Part shown: piece by piece, positions 9,290 to 16,818 of the stretch
How the letters are laid out: every line of letters begins with the position of its first letter
Numbering within the stretch: position 1 is the first letter of the stretch
Assembly: GCA_024762675.1 (NCBI GenBank)
Contig: JANTGZ010000015.1
Span: 1-34,070 of the forward strand
Origin: Thermodesulfobacteriota bacterium
GTDB taxonomy: Bacteria; Desulfobacterota; Anaeroferrophillalia; Anaeroferrophillales; Tharpellaceae
Direction: 5' to 3'
Length of the DNA: 34,070 nucleotides
The notes under the pieces: model-generated
Seen by the model: only the letters and a program-made list of their open reading frames with translations
What the model was told of the DNA's origin: nothing
The model's database searches: none
Position numbers and translations under genes: made by a program

Positions 9290-10492
9290 TTGCGTTTACG
9301 AAATGTTTTATTTAGTTTGTTGGTTGGTGGGGCACTGTTAGTAGCCCTGGTTTACGGTTTTCGGCCGCAACCGGTTAAAGTTGATCTGGTTGTCGCCGAG
9401 AAAGGGCCTTTGACCGCAACGATCGACGAGGAGGGGCGTACCCGAGTTGTCGATCGCTATATTCTTTCGGCACCGGTTGCCGGTATGATGGCACGGATAG
9501 ATCTGGATGTCGGCGATGGACTGGTAGCTGGCGATTCACTGATTACAATCCATCCTTTGGTCTCGACCGCTCTCGACCCGCGAAGTCGGGCGCAGTCCCA
9601 GGCTCGAGTTAAGGCGGCTGATGCCGCCTTACAGGCGGCGCAGGAGGGGGTCGAAAAGGCCCGGGCTGAACTTACCCTGGTCCAAACTAAACAAAAGCGT
9701 ATCAGCAACATTGTGGCCTTGCAGGGGCTTCCTCAAGAGCGTCTGGATGAGGTGGAAAGCTGGGTTAAACAGAGCCGGGCGGGGCTTAAATCAGCTGAGT
9801 TTACAGTTGAGGTAGCACGTTATGAGTACCAGGCGGCATTGGCGGTTTTTGAGTTTGCCAAGATGACGGCCGCATCGGATGAGATTGATAAAATAGTTCT
9901 TAAAGCCCCGGTCGGTGGCCAAGTGCTAAAGCTTCTGCAGAAGAGTTCCGGAGTTGTCAATGCCGGCCAGCCCCTGCTTGAGATCGGCGATCCGCAAACC
10001 CTTGAGGTTGAGGTCGATCTGCTTTCAGCTGATGCGGTGCAGGTGCGACCGGGTATGCGAGTTCTCTTTTCTCGTTGGGGAGGAGAAAAGGAACTTTCCG
10101 GCGTTGTCAAAAGGGTCGAACCGCACGGTTTTACCAAGATATCGGCTTTGGGTGTTGAGGAACAGCGGGTTTGGGTGATTGTTGATTTCACTGAGCCTGC
10201 TGAGAGTTTACAGCGGCTTGGTGATGGTTATCGCCTGGAGGCGAGTTTTATTCTCTGGCATGATGATGAGGTTCTCAAGGTTCCGGGCAGCACCCTTTTT
10301 CGGCTTAATGATGAATGGGCTCTCTTTGTGGTTGAGGAGGGCAGGGCCCGACAGCGACGGGTCAAGATTGGTCGTCGGGGCGGAATTTATGTGCAGATTC
10401 TTTCCGGTCTTGAGGCCGGATCAACAGTCATCAACCATCCCGGCGATACTATCGTCGATGGCCGCCAAGTACGACAGTTCAGTAAAAAATGA
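9290..10492 (+). CDS. HlyD/MacA-like periplasmic adaptor protein
   Basis: 400 residues with an N-terminal anchor or signal (about 5-22), a biotinyl-lipoyl half-motif at about 60-85, an Ala/Glu-rich coiled coil (about 100-195), the second lipoyl half (KAPVGGQVLKL at about 206), then beta-barrel and membrane-proximal domains. This is the standard adaptor layout of MacAB- and RND-type systems. The start is TTG at 9290, supported by AAGGAG six nt upstream. It lies 70 bp after the permease gene, and the spacer contains an imperfect GC-rich hairpin (about 9240-9272). No outer-membrane channel gene is present nearby. Confidence 0.9.
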   Translation: MRLRNVLFSLLVGGALLVALVYGFRPQPVKVDLVVAEKGPLTATIDEEGRTRVVDRYILSAPVAGMMARIDLDVGDGLVAGDSLITIHPLVSTALDPRSRAQSQARVKAADAALQAAQEGVEKARAELTLVQTKQKRISNIVALQGLPQERLDEVESWVKQSRAGLKSAEFTVEVARYEYQAALAVFEFAKMTAASDEIDKIVLKAPVGGQVLKLLQKSSGVVNAGQPLLEIGDPQTLEVEVDLLSADAVQVRPGMRVLFSRWGGEKELSGVVKRVEPHGFTKISALGVEEQRVWVIVDFTEPAESLQRLGDGYRLEASFILWHDDEVLKVPGSTLFRLNDEWALFVVEEGRARQRRVKIGRRGGIYVQILSGLEAGSTVINHPGDTIVDGRQVRQFSKK

Positions 10493-10504
10493 GATGATCT
10501 GACA

Positions 10505-10517
10505 TTTAGAGTCTAAA
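10505..10517. repeat. Palindrome TTTAGA-G-TCTAAA
   Basis: A perfect 6+1+6 dyad just downstream of the HlyD-like gene. It could be a protein-binding site; no function is evident. Confidence 0.35.
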
Positions 10518-10520
10518 AAA

Positions 10521-10548
10521 CCGATACGACGCAGAAGATCGGAATTTT
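10521..10548 (+). terminator. Weak candidate terminator after the ABC exporter operon
   Basis: CCGAT and ATCGG form a 5-bp stem with a 12-nt loop, followed by AATTTTT, 28 bp after the adaptor stop codon. The stem is short, so this is tentative. Confidence 0.3.
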
Positions 10549-10784
10549 TACTTAGCCATAATTTATTGCTTTTTACTAGACTTTAGAGTTTCATTTACAT
10601 TTTCACCGACCGTGGGGCACGGACCACCGGCTTCGACCATCCCATTTTTGACGTAGGCTGCCAAGCCCGGAAAACTTGCTCTTTGAAATTAAAAAAGTTG
10701 AGAAATGTGAAGAAAGCACTTGACATTTAAGTGGTTTTGCATGTCGCGCCCTACAATATACTGTTAAAAGCGAAGGTTTATGGC

Positions 10785-10829
10785 GCGGCCATCTATCAAG
10801 GAAAAACCCCAACCCTGATAGGTGGCCGC
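10785..10829 (+). repeat. 17-bp imperfect stem-loop directly upstream of transposase remnant
   Basis: Arms 10785-10801 (begins GCGGCCATCTATC) and 10813-10829 pair over 17 positions with one mismatch and one G-T pair, around an 11-nt loop. The stem ends one base before the ATG of the transposase remnant and would hide its ribosome-binding region in a transcript. That is known in several insertion sequences as protection against read-through expression; here it is inference. Confidence 0.5.
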
Positions 10830-10830
10830 T

Positions 10831-11130
10831 ATGAATGGCAATCCGGGATACGGCAATATCCCTCATGCCTTCTTCGACTTTATCACATTTCTCTCCGACG
10901 CTCTACCTTTACGTTCGGTGCCGACCTTTGTTGAGTTGCTCATAGGAGCTATGCTGGCGCTGGCATGGGTTTGTTACCCATGCCTGGCTGGCTACCGGTT
11001 CCCTGAAGCATTGGAGCACTTATTACAAGTGGATCGAATACGGTCAGTGGTTATGGAATCAGGAAAAATAACTTTGTCAGCCAGGGATCTCGTCATTGAG
11101 CACCTCTTATGCTGCGTACCGATACCTTAA
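10831..11130 (+). pseudogene. Degraded DDE-type transposase, N-terminal part, frameshifted
   Basis: The frame from 10831 gives a start resembling a transposase family of the type FDFITFLSDALPLRSVPTFVELLIGAML, after which the homology moves to another frame near 10965: GFVTHAWLATGSLKHWSTYYKWIEYGQWLWNQEK, then a stop. HWSTYYKW is recognisable from a group of DDE transposases; I cannot name the IS family with certainty. The catalytic DDE part is missing, and the element is dead, with one frameshift, an early stop and a 3' truncation. It sits at the left boundary of the patchwork region (10.5-17.2 kb). Confidence 0.65.
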
Positions 11131-11137
11131 CATAGAT

Positions 11138-11173
11138 GGTTTAGGTCGTCTGATGCGTGTAGCTTTCTAAACC
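11138..11173. repeat. Inverted repeat GGTTTAG / CTAAACC
   Basis: Perfect 7-bp inverted arms 22 bp apart, shortly after the transposase remnant and 60 bp before the next gene's stop. It may be a remnant of the element's end or a weak structure. Confidence 0.3.
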
Positions 11174-11234
11174 TGAGGCTTTTTTAAAGCTTTGTTAAAC
11201 AAAAAATCAGCCGCATCACTTTTTTTGTCACGGG

Positions 11235-11534
11235 CTATTCTAAAGGCTCATAAAAAATAGGGTCGCCCAGCTCTTTAAGGGTGAAGTTGTAGAAAACATG
11301 ATGTCCGTCATAGTCAAGAACCCGCAAATCGTCGGTCTGATAAAGGTCACCCATGATTAAATCTAAATGCTGTCCATATTTTTCTTTCAGCATAGCTTCT
11401 GAGACTTCAAAGGCGATGAACTTCTTGATTCCCTTTGTCAATAGTTTCTCAACAAAGTCAGGATTCGTCAAGGATTCATAGGACGTTAAAATTAGAAGGG
11501 GTCCTGAACCTGTAAAAAAAATTCCCGCTTTCAT
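11235..11534 (-). CDS. Small conserved protein of unknown function
   Basis: The ORF track starts at 11582, but an internal ATG at 11534 is preceded by a strong AAAGGAGG seven nt upstream, giving a 99-aa protein starting MKAGIFFTGSGP. It is acidic toward the C-terminus, with the stretch DDLRVLDYDGHHVFYNFTL, no membrane segment and no cysteine motif. I recall similar small cytosolic proteins in Desulfobacterota and other anaerobes but know no function. The strong ribosome-binding site and complete ORF argue that it is real. It stands alone between the transposase remnant and pcm and ends in TAG. Confidence 0.7.
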   Translation of the reverse strand: MKAGIFFTGSGPLLILTSYESLTNPDFVEKLLTKGIKKFIAFEVSEAMLKEKYGQHLDLIMGDLYQTDDLRVLDYDGHHVFYNFTLKELGDPIFYEPLE

Positions 11535-11725
11535 AATAAATCCTCCTTTTGGATGCTTCAGAAACGCTTGAAAACGTTTCAATTGTTGGGATGATACGCA
11601 TTAAAAGAAGTCACGCAGCATAATGTGTAAATCAGTGGTGCGTTTTTTTGTGACCGCTTACTATAATAAAATGCTCTCAAGTTAGCAGCCAATGTCGATC
11701 TGTCCTTTGTTTTTATCCGGCAGCT

Positions 11726-12379
11726 TTACTCGTCACCGGTGAGCGGCACGAAAGATACTGACAGAATATCCCGGGCGGTAAATTTTCCATTTCTGTCCTT
11801 TTCCAAAACCTGGAGTTCCTGGGGCGTGTCGGGGTATCCTATAGGGATGACTATTCTGCCCCCGGGTTTCAGTTGCTTTTTAAGGGACGGCGGTACATAG
11901 GGAGCTGCAGCGGCGACAATGATTCCATCAAACGGGGCATGCTCCGGCCAGCCTCGATGACCATCGCCATGGCGGAGCTCAACGTTATCATATCCCAGTT
12001 TTTGAAGGCGGAGCGAGGCCGCTCCTGCCAGGGAAGAAATAATCTCAAGAGCATACACTTGCTTGACCAGCAGGGAGAGGATCGCGGCCTGGTATCCTGA
12101 GCCGGCACCGACCTCCAGAACAATATCATTGGGAGCGGGATTGAGAAGGTCGGTCATAAGGGCAACGATGAAGGGCTGAGAGATCGTCTGACCGTTACCG
12201 ATAGAAAGGGGATGGTTTGCGTAAGCCCTCGGTTTCAAGTGCTCGGGGACAAATTCTTCCCGCGGCACCCGGCCCATAGCCCCTATGACCTCGGGTCGCA
12301 GTGCCGACCTGCCTGTAAAACCTTGAGTGAGACGGCTTTCGATTTTAATGGTTCGCAGCATCCCATCAACTGTACCCAT
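11726..12379 (-). CDS. pcm: Protein-L-isoaspartate O-methyltransferase
   Basis: With the start at ATG 12379 (AGGAGG nine nt upstream) the protein has 217 residues, normal for the family; the track start at 12418 lacks such support. The family-specific motif GNGQTISQP is at 61-69 and the SAM-binding motif I LEVGAGSGYQ at 88-97, with GGRIVIPIG later. The enzyme methylates L-isoaspartyl residues in damaged proteins using S-adenosylmethionine, starting their repair, in the cytoplasm. It is divergent from the slipin gene, with about 210 bp between the starts. Confidence 0.95.
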   Translation of the reverse strand: MGTVDGMLRTIKIESRLTQGFTGRSALRPEVIGAMGRVPREEFVPEHLKPRAYANHPLSIGNGQTISQPFIVALMTDLLNPAPNDIVLEVGAGSGYQAAILSLLVKQVYALEIISSLAGAASLRLQKLGYDNVELRHGDGHRGWPEHAPFDGIIVAAAAPYVPPSLKKQLKPGGRIVIPIGYPDTPQELQVLEKDRNGKFTARDILSVSFVPLTGDE

Positions 12380-12467
12380 AACCACACACCTCCTGGCTTC
12401 ATATATAATATAACACAAAATAATTAGTGATGGAGAAAGTAAATTTTTTATTCGGGGTGGACTTCTT

Positions 12468-12495
12468 TTGACTCATCTTGAAAATATGTTAGAAT
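12468..12495 (+). promoter_or_regulatory. Sigma-70-type promoter for the slipin gene
   Basis: TTGACT (12468-12473), a 16-bp spacer and TAGAAT (12490-12495), about 95 bp upstream of the slipin start and pointing toward it. Confidence 0.5.
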
Positions 12496-12590
12496 AGAAG
12501 GGTATCCAGCAATTTCTTTGTGTGGGTGCCGTATGATTATACAAAAAGAATGAATTGCTTCTGAAAGTCTAACTGGAGGAGGACGTAAAA

Positions 12591-13340
12591 ATGATTGTAT
12601 CTTCTTACCTGGTTATTGTGTCATTGGTTATTGCTATACTGGCACTTTCTTTGAGAGTTGTTAAGGAGTATCAACGTCTGGTGGTCTTTTTTCTCGGTCG
12701 TTTTCAGGTGGTAAAAAAACCGGGTCTGCGCATTATTATTCCCGGCATTCAGCAGGCAGTCCGGGTCGATCTGCGGGTCATCACCATGGATGTCCCCAGT
12801 CAGGATGTTATCTCTCGGGACAATGTGACGGTCAGGGTTAACGCCGTACTCTATTTTCGGGTGGTTGATCCGGAAAAAGCCATTATCCAGGTAGAGGATT
12901 ATTACAACGCCACCAGCCAGTTGGCCCAGACCACCCTGCGCTCAGTGCTGGGCCAGCATGAACTCGATGAGATGCTCTCTGAACGGGAAAAGATGAATGC
13001 CGACCTGCAGGAAATTATTGATAAACAATCCGATGCCTGGGGCATCAAGGTGACTAATGTCGAGATTAAGCATGTGGATCTTAATGATAGTATGGTTCGG
13101 GCCATTGCCAAGCAGGCGGAGGCTGAGCGCGAACGCCGAGCTAAGGTAATCCATGCCGAAGGAGAATTGCAAGCCTCTGAAAAACTGCTGGCTGCTGCCA
13201 ACGTCATCGCCCAAAATCCTCAGGCCTTGCAACTCCGCTATTTGCAGACCTTAAACGATATTTCCAATGAAAATGCCACCACCGTTATTTTCCCCCTGCC
13301 CATGGACTTGATGCGGGCATTTATAGAGAACAAAGAGTGA
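12591..13340 (+). CDS. Slipin (SPFH/band 7 membrane protein)
   Basis: 249 residues: one N-terminal membrane helix (about 4-22), an SPFH/band 7 domain (about 27-190) with the typical [29 protein letters not shown] core, and a charged coiled coil ([17 protein letters not shown]) near 180. This is the prokaryotic stomatin-like (slipin) type that forms membrane-bound oligomers. Such genes often pair with an NfeD protease partner, but none is present here. GGAGGAGG precedes the ATG by about seven nt. It is followed after 18 bp by a Lon-like gene fragment. Confidence 0.93.
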   Translation: MIVSSYLVIVSLVIAILALSLRVVKEYQRLVVFFLGRFQVVKKPGLRIIIPGIQQAVRVDLRVITMDVPSQDVISRDNVTVRVNAVLYFRVVDPEKAIIQVEDYYNATSQLAQTTLRSVLGQHELDEMLSEREKMNADLQEIIDKQSDAWGIKVTNVEIKHVDLNDSMVRAIAKQAEAERERRAKVIHAEGELQASEKLLAAANVIAQNPQALQLRYLQTLNDISNENATTVIFPLPMDLMRAFIENKE

Positions 13341-13358
13341 GGGTGCAAAAGGAGGGTT

Positions 13359-13571
13359 ATGACTATTCATCGCATTACCCCGGCAGAGGCTTATCACTAT
13401 TGTGATCCTCAAGAATTTAGTTTTGAAACCACGGCTGAGATTGAAACCCTGACCCACTTCATCGGGCAGGAGCGGGCCCTCGAAGCGGTCGATTTCGGTA
13501 TCGGCATACGGCAGTCCGGGTTCAATCTTTTTATCGTCGGGCCGGAAGGTTTCGGCCGTCCTGAAGCATAA
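13359..13571 (+). pseudogene. Truncated N-terminus of a Lon-like AAA+ (S16) protease
   Basis: 70 residues. The start resembles the N-terminus of LonB/Lon-related proteases of about 800 aa: an YHYCDP-like motif, then DPQEFSFETTAEIE, FIGQERALEAVDFGIGI and NLFIVGPEGFG, which is the beginning of the Walker A. The frame breaks exactly there (GRPEA then stop) instead of GTGKT. No remainder of the gene follows; the next gene on the other strand ends 20 bp on. I infer a deletion or rearrangement breakpoint around 13560. An AGGAGG sequence upstream of the ATG is preserved. The fragment cannot encode an active protease. Confidence 0.8.
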
Positions 13572-13590
13572 ATCAGCTTGCAGTGTTCTT

Positions 13591-15231
13591 TTATATTTGA
13601 TCGGCTGAAACAATAAAATTTGTTCTACAGACCAGCCCTGTAGCCTGACACACATGGTCTGCATAGCCGGCACCCGCCTCGGAAAAAACATTATAGGCAG
13701 CCGTGGCACCAGCCTCCTCAAGCTCCAGTCGATGATCTTCAAAGAGGGCCGCAGCCGTAATCGGACCTTCAAAACCGGCTCCCTTGATTTCCTGAAGGGC
13801 CAAAAGGTTTGCTTGTTGTTTTGTCAAGGTAAGCATGATGATTTTGATTTTTCTTAAATCAATTTTACGCCATAAATCATGATCAGTGACATCTCCCCAG
13901 ATAACATTTCGCCCGGCCTTACGATGTTCTTCCACGATTCTCTTATTATAATCCACAGCCATGACTCTATTTGAAACGCGACTTCTGGTGGTTTCATATG
14001 CCATTGTGCCAAAGGGACCCATGCCAAAAATAATAATATCGGCACCCCCAAGGTCTAAATCGTGATCTTCTGCAAGGCGAGTGTTGGTTTCAAAACGACG
14101 GAGAAAGTTAGCAAAACAGTCATAAATAAAATTTGCTTTGATATTTAATGGCGCGGCCGCGAGGAAGGAAAATGTAAGCGCCAGTGCCGCAATGATAAGC
14201 CATTCAGAACCAAGCCACTCTTTTTTAGCGGCTATTGCCATAACAAGTAAGCCGAATTCGGAATAATTGGAGAGTGTGATAGCGGCCAGCGTGCTTGTTC
14301 GGGCACGAAGTTTAAAACGGGTCATTACAAGAAAATATAATATTGACTTAAGCAGAAGCACCCCCGTAAGCGCAAGGGCGATGAGCACGTGTTCCATTTG
14401 GGGCAGTCCGGTAAGCCCAACCTGGAAAAAGAAACCGACCAGAAAGAGGTCCTTGAAGCCTAAAAGCGAGCGGGACAGTTCAGAAGAACGCTCATGGGAA
14501 CCCACCAGCACACCGGCAATTAATGCCCCAAGGTCAGGTTTGAGACCCACAAGAGAGAAGCTGGTCGTACCAATTACCAACGCAATAAAAAAACCTGATA
14601 ACGGAAGCATCTCTCCATGACCGATGTGATCGATGAAATAAAGTAAAAGAGGTCTGGCAACAAGCAATACGAGAGGCAGGGATAAGGCCCATAGAGAGGG
14701 CCATTCGCCCTTTGAGATGGTGAGAAAAAAGACAGCCATCAGGTCCTGCATGATAAGAATGCCTATTGAGGCCCTTCCATGCAAGGCATTCATTTCCCCT
14801 TTTTGTTCAAGGAATTTAACGGCAAATACCGTACTTGAAAAACTCAAGGCAAAAGCGACCAAAGCAATCTGCTGTAGACTGAGGTCTGCAAATAAAATTA
14901 AACCAATGGTCGGTGCAACTAAAATGAATAAGAAAAAAAGTAAAATCGTCCCTATGGCATGAACAGTAGCACCACCCCAGATCACAGGTTTGGCAAGCCC
15001 TTTAAGGTCAAGTTTCAGGCCAATGGTGAACAGCAAAAGGAAAATGCCAATATCTGCTATCTCTTCCAAGGCAAGCGAACCATTGGTCAGGCCAAGAAAA
15101 TTCATGAGAAAACCAGAGAGCAGAAACCCTAGCATTGGAGGCAAATTAAGACGCTTGAAGACAAAACCGGAAAGAAAAACGCTAGCGATCCAGATACTGT
15201 TAATATATGGTGCAGTGTTCAGAAAATCCAT
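13591..15231 (-). CDS. Kef-type (CPA2) cation/proton antiporter with TrkA-N/RCK domain
   Basis: 546 residues. The first 375 form 11-13 membrane helices of the Na+/H+ exchanger domain (motifs LGFLLSGFLMNFLGL and GALIAGVLVG). After a linker comes a Rossmann domain at about 395-510 (IIIFGMGPFGTMAYE, then DYNKRIVEEHRKAGRNVIWGD) of the TrkA-N/RCK type that senses nucleotides. Glutathione-gated KefB/C are of this kind, but specificity (K+ or Na+) cannot be read from the sequence. It converges on the Lon-like fragment and has no clear Shine-Dalgarno before the ATG. It is distinct from the second, shorter antiporter at 24218-25441, which lacks the RCK domain. Confidence 0.92.
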   Translation of the reverse strand: MDFLNTAPYINSIWIASVFLSGFVFKRLNLPPMLGFLLSGFLMNFLGLTNGSLALEEIADIGIFLLLFTIGLKLDLKGLAKPVIWGGATVHAIGTILLFFLFILVAPTIGLILFADLSLQQIALVAFALSFSSTVFAVKFLEQKGEMNALHGRASIGILIMQDLMAVFFLTISKGEWPSLWALSLPLVLLVARPLLLYFIDHIGHGEMLPLSGFFIALVIGTTSFSLVGLKPDLGALIAGVLVGSHERSSELSRSLLGFKDLFLVGFFFQVGLTGLPQMEHVLIALALTGVLLLKSILYFLVMTRFKLRARTSTLAAITLSNYSEFGLLVMAIAAKKEWLGSEWLIIAALALTFSFLAAAPLNIKANFIYDCFANFLRRFETNTRLAEDHDLDLGGADIIIFGMGPFGTMAYETTRSRVSNRVMAVDYNKRIVEEHRKAGRNVIWGDVTDHDLWRKIDLRKIKIIMLTLTKQQANLLALQEIKGAGFEGPITAAALFEDHRLELEEAGATAAYNVFSEAGAGYADHVCQATGLVCRTNFIVSADQI

Positions 15232-15353
15232 AACTTCAGTCTGTTGAGAGAAGAACTCCCCTCCTGGAAAAATTTCATTATATCGAAGTCAACCTGGTCG
15301 TTAAATGCTGGAGATTAATTTTGCGTCTTTGCTGTTGTCGTTCCAGCCGCGTC

Positions 15354-15418
15354 GATAACCTCAAATAAAAACCGGAGTGCTTCCGTTAAAAAGCACATCC
15401 TGTTATATTTTTGTTATC
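15354..15418 (-). repeat. attC-like imperfect hairpin after the GNAT gene
   Basis: On the minus strand GATAAC begins 10 nt after the GNAT stop and is matched by GTTATC 65 bp away; the arms between (AAAAATATAACAGGATGTGC against GCACTCCGGTTTTTATT) pair imperfectly. Position right behind the gene, AAC/GTT ends and imperfect palindromy are features of integron attC sites. The R' box GTTATCG departs from the GTTRRRY consensus. A plain terminator-like structure is the alternative. Confidence 0.35.
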
Positions 15419-15428
15419 TCCCCTTGAA

Positions 15429-15965
15429 TCACCAATAGGCCGGATCATTGAATTCCTTAACACATGTAGGGCGGTCATTGATAGTCGGAATGGACTCGCC
15501 CGTTAAGGACTGCCCCTGCCAACCTTCCGGCATTGAAAGTTTAAGCGGAGCCTGAATTATATTTTCAGGCAGAGCACGAAACCCTACTTTGGAGTAAAAA
15601 GATGGATCTCCGTATGTGATAACTACAGCCACTGATCTATTTTTAAGTTCATTAAGAGCATAATTGATAAGCTCCTGTCCAACGCCCTTTCCTTGATACT
15701 CTGTACAAACTGCAACAGGAGCAAGCATGTATACCTGGATGGCTTCTCTAAATTGAAGACGAGTAAAGAAAATTGCTCCAACAATTGATTCTTCTTCATA
15801 TGTCCCGAAGCAGATTATTTCGTGATTGTCGACTCTTGAAGATAGTTTTGAGGCAAGATCTCCAACTAACTCACCTTCTTTCTTTCCCTCAAAAGAAGTG
15901 AAAGCCGACGTGAAAAGTCTTGTTACTTCGTCTTGGCAGTTTTTGTTGAGAATTTTGTGATTCAT
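15429..15965 (-). CDS. GNAT-family N-acetyltransferase
   Basis: 178 residues with the GNAT fold. The acetyl-CoA binding motif A is at about 91-112 (LAPVAVCTEYQGKGVGQELI; Q/R-x-x-G-x-G as QGKGVG), and motif B (YGDPSFYSKVGF) follows near 127-138. It is closest in style to YhbS-like acetyltransferases; the substrate is unknown. AAGGAG five nt upstream supports the ATG at 15965. The gene is bounded on both sides by attC-like hairpins (15354-15418 and 16002-16093) and lies next to a toxin-antitoxin pair in the same direction. Acetyltransferases and toxin-antitoxin pairs are both common integron cassette cargo. Confidence 0.88.
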   Translation of the reverse strand: MNHKILNKNCQDEVTRLFTSAFTSFEGKKEGELVGDLASKLSSRVDNHEIICFGTYEEESIVGAIFFTRLQFREAIQVYMLAPVAVCTEYQGKGVGQELINYALNELKNRSVAVVITYGDPSFYSKVGFRALPENIIQAPLKLSMPEGWQGQSLTGESIPTINDRPTCVKEFNDPAYW

Positions 15966-16001
15966 GACTTCTCCTTCAAATCGCTTGGCGCATCAGTTTA
16001 G

Positions 16002-16093
16002 TGACAACGCCGCAAATCACCCAGCCGCGCCGAGAGATGACAGAAAACGACGAGGCGGCTATTTGTGGTCGGATGAATTTGCATTCGTTATGT
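16002..16093 (-). repeat. attC-like imperfect hairpin between toxin gene and GNAT gene
   Basis: Read on the minus strand, it starts 5-6 nt after the toxin stop codon with ACATAAC and ends with GTTGTCA about 90 bp later. The outer arms AACG...GCAAAT(T)CATCC and the complement of GGGTGATTTGC...CGTT pair, with one extra base on the left arm, as in the extrahelical base of attC sites; inner arms AGCCGCC and GGCGCGGCT pair again. The end boxes match only AAC/GTT, not the full RYYYAAC/GTTRRRY consensus. The GNAT start follows 37 bp later with its own ribosome-binding site, typical of a cassette. Confidence 0.5.
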
Positions 16094-16098
16094 GCTTT

Positions 16099-16362
16099 TT
16101 ATTCGTAATGCGTCCAAAGTCTTATAATCTTAACAATTTTTTCCTCTTGAAAAACCTGATAAACAAGCCTGTGTTGGATGTTTATTCTCCGAGAGTAAGA
16201 TCCAGCCAGATCTCCAATTAGCTTTTCGTAGGGAGGTGGATTTTGGAAAGGGTTTTCCGAGATTGTTTCAAGTATTTTTTGCGCTTTATACTTCAAACCT
16301 GCATTAGCTAGTTTTTTGGCATCTTTCTGAGTCTGCTTTGTGAACACCAGTTTCCAATTCAC
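16099..16362 (-). CDS. yoeB: Toxin of the YoeB/Txe family (ribosome-dependent mRNA endonuclease)
   Basis: 87 residues from a GTG start at 16362, which gives the usual MNWKLVF beginning and has AAGGAG eight nt upstream; the track's TTG start at 16365 is less likely. The sequence is collinear with Txe/YoeB: KDAKKLANAGL, NPFQNPPPYEKL (catalytic Glu region), YSRRINIQHRLVY (Arg) and C-terminal WTHYE (His-Tyr). Known members cut mRNA in the ribosomal A site and arrest growth. GTG overlaps the antitoxin stop as GTGA, so the pair is coupled. Full length with no obvious defect. Confidence 0.92.
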   Translation of the reverse strand: MNWKLVFTKQTQKDAKKLANAGLKYKAQKILETISENPFQNPPPYEKLIGDLAGSYSRRINIQHRLVYQVFQEEKIVKIIRLWTHYE

Positions 16363-16601
16363 CAATCAAGCTCCTTGGAACATTTTGATAAATCCTCATC
16401 CAAACCTTTTTTAATTGACTCTCTCATGCCTGGAATAGATAATAAGTAAAGCGTTTCAGAAATAGCATTCCAATCCTCCTCAGAAACCAAAACAGCGTTG
16501 GCTCTTTTTCCCGTAATCACAATCGGTCGGTGTGAAGATGCTGCTTCATCAATTAGAGAATAAAGTTTTGAGCGCGCTTCAGTCGCATTTAATATAGTCA
16601 T
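16359..16601 (-). CDS. yefM: Antitoxin of the YefM/Phd family
   Basis: 80 residues from the ATG at 16601, where GGAGG lies seven nt upstream; the longer track ORF (to 16721) has no such support. The N-terminal DNA-binding part (ILNATEARSKLYSLIDEA) and the central VITGKRANAVLVSEEDWNAI motif are diagnostic for YefM/Phd, and the C-terminal tail binds and neutralises the toxin. The protein normally represses its own operon. It is directly coupled to the downstream toxin gene by a 4-nt overlap, with its own promoter at 16621-16649. Confidence 0.93.
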   Translation of the reverse strand: MTILNATEARSKLYSLIDEAASSHRPIVITGKRANAVLVSEEDWNAISETLYLLSIPGMRESIKKGLDEDLSKCSKELDW

Positions 16602-16620
16602 ATCATTACCTCCAGGCTGC

Positions 16621-16649
16621 AACGTACGCATTAGCGAGCGTGATGTCAA
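16621..16649 (-). promoter_or_regulatory. Sigma-70-type promoter of the toxin-antitoxin operon
   Basis: Minus strand: TTGACA (16649-16644), a 17-bp spacer and TACGTT (16626-16621), 20 bp before the antitoxin start. The short inverted CGC/GCG in the spacer could be part of an autorepression site. Confidence 0.5.
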
Positions 16650-16690
16650 GTGATATTTTGGGCACATAAAGTTTGCATAAGGGGCCGGCC

Positions 16691-16771
16691 ATGACGTTGG
16701 CTGCCAACTTTGCAGCAGCAACCATGGTGGAATTTCCCAAAAAAATTGGCAGTGCTCACCGGCAGGAGTAA
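16691..16771 (+). pseudogene. C-terminal gene fragment upstream of the grdA remnant
   Basis: A short reading frame (frame open before the ATG at 16691) gives GPAMTLAANFAAATMVEFPKK and ends at TAA 16769-16771, 47 bp before the grdA start. Same direction and short spacing suggest it is the tail of the gene that preceded grdA in a lost operon. I cannot identify the parent protein. Confidence 0.35.
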
Positions 16772-16818
16772 GTCACTGATCCGGCTGAAGCCGGGGAAAG
16801 CATAAAGGGGGAAGAACT

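Larger units (their letters stand above)
10493..11234. other. 742-bp gap with a transposase remnant and structured DNA
   Basis: No intact gene was found. Contents in order: the TTTAGA palindrome, a weak terminator, about 200 bp with nothing recognisable, a 17-bp imperfect hairpin (10785-10829), the frameshifted transposase remnant (10831-11130), and an inverted repeat GGTTTAG/CTAAACC (11138-11173). The minus-strand ORF 10603-10866 has no recognisable protein character. Confidence 0.6.

Noticed and set aside
6850-10492. Antisense ORFs across the ABC exporter
   Set aside because: They are shadows of long plus-strand genes with intact domain motifs.
10603-10866. Minus-strand 87-aa ORF as a gene
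   Set aside because: It has no ribosome-binding site, no recognisable protein features, and overlaps the hairpin and the transposase remnant.
15241-16602. Complete integron
   Set aside because: No integrase gene or attI site is visible, and the attC-like boxes are only partly consensus; only a cassette-like pair is proposed.
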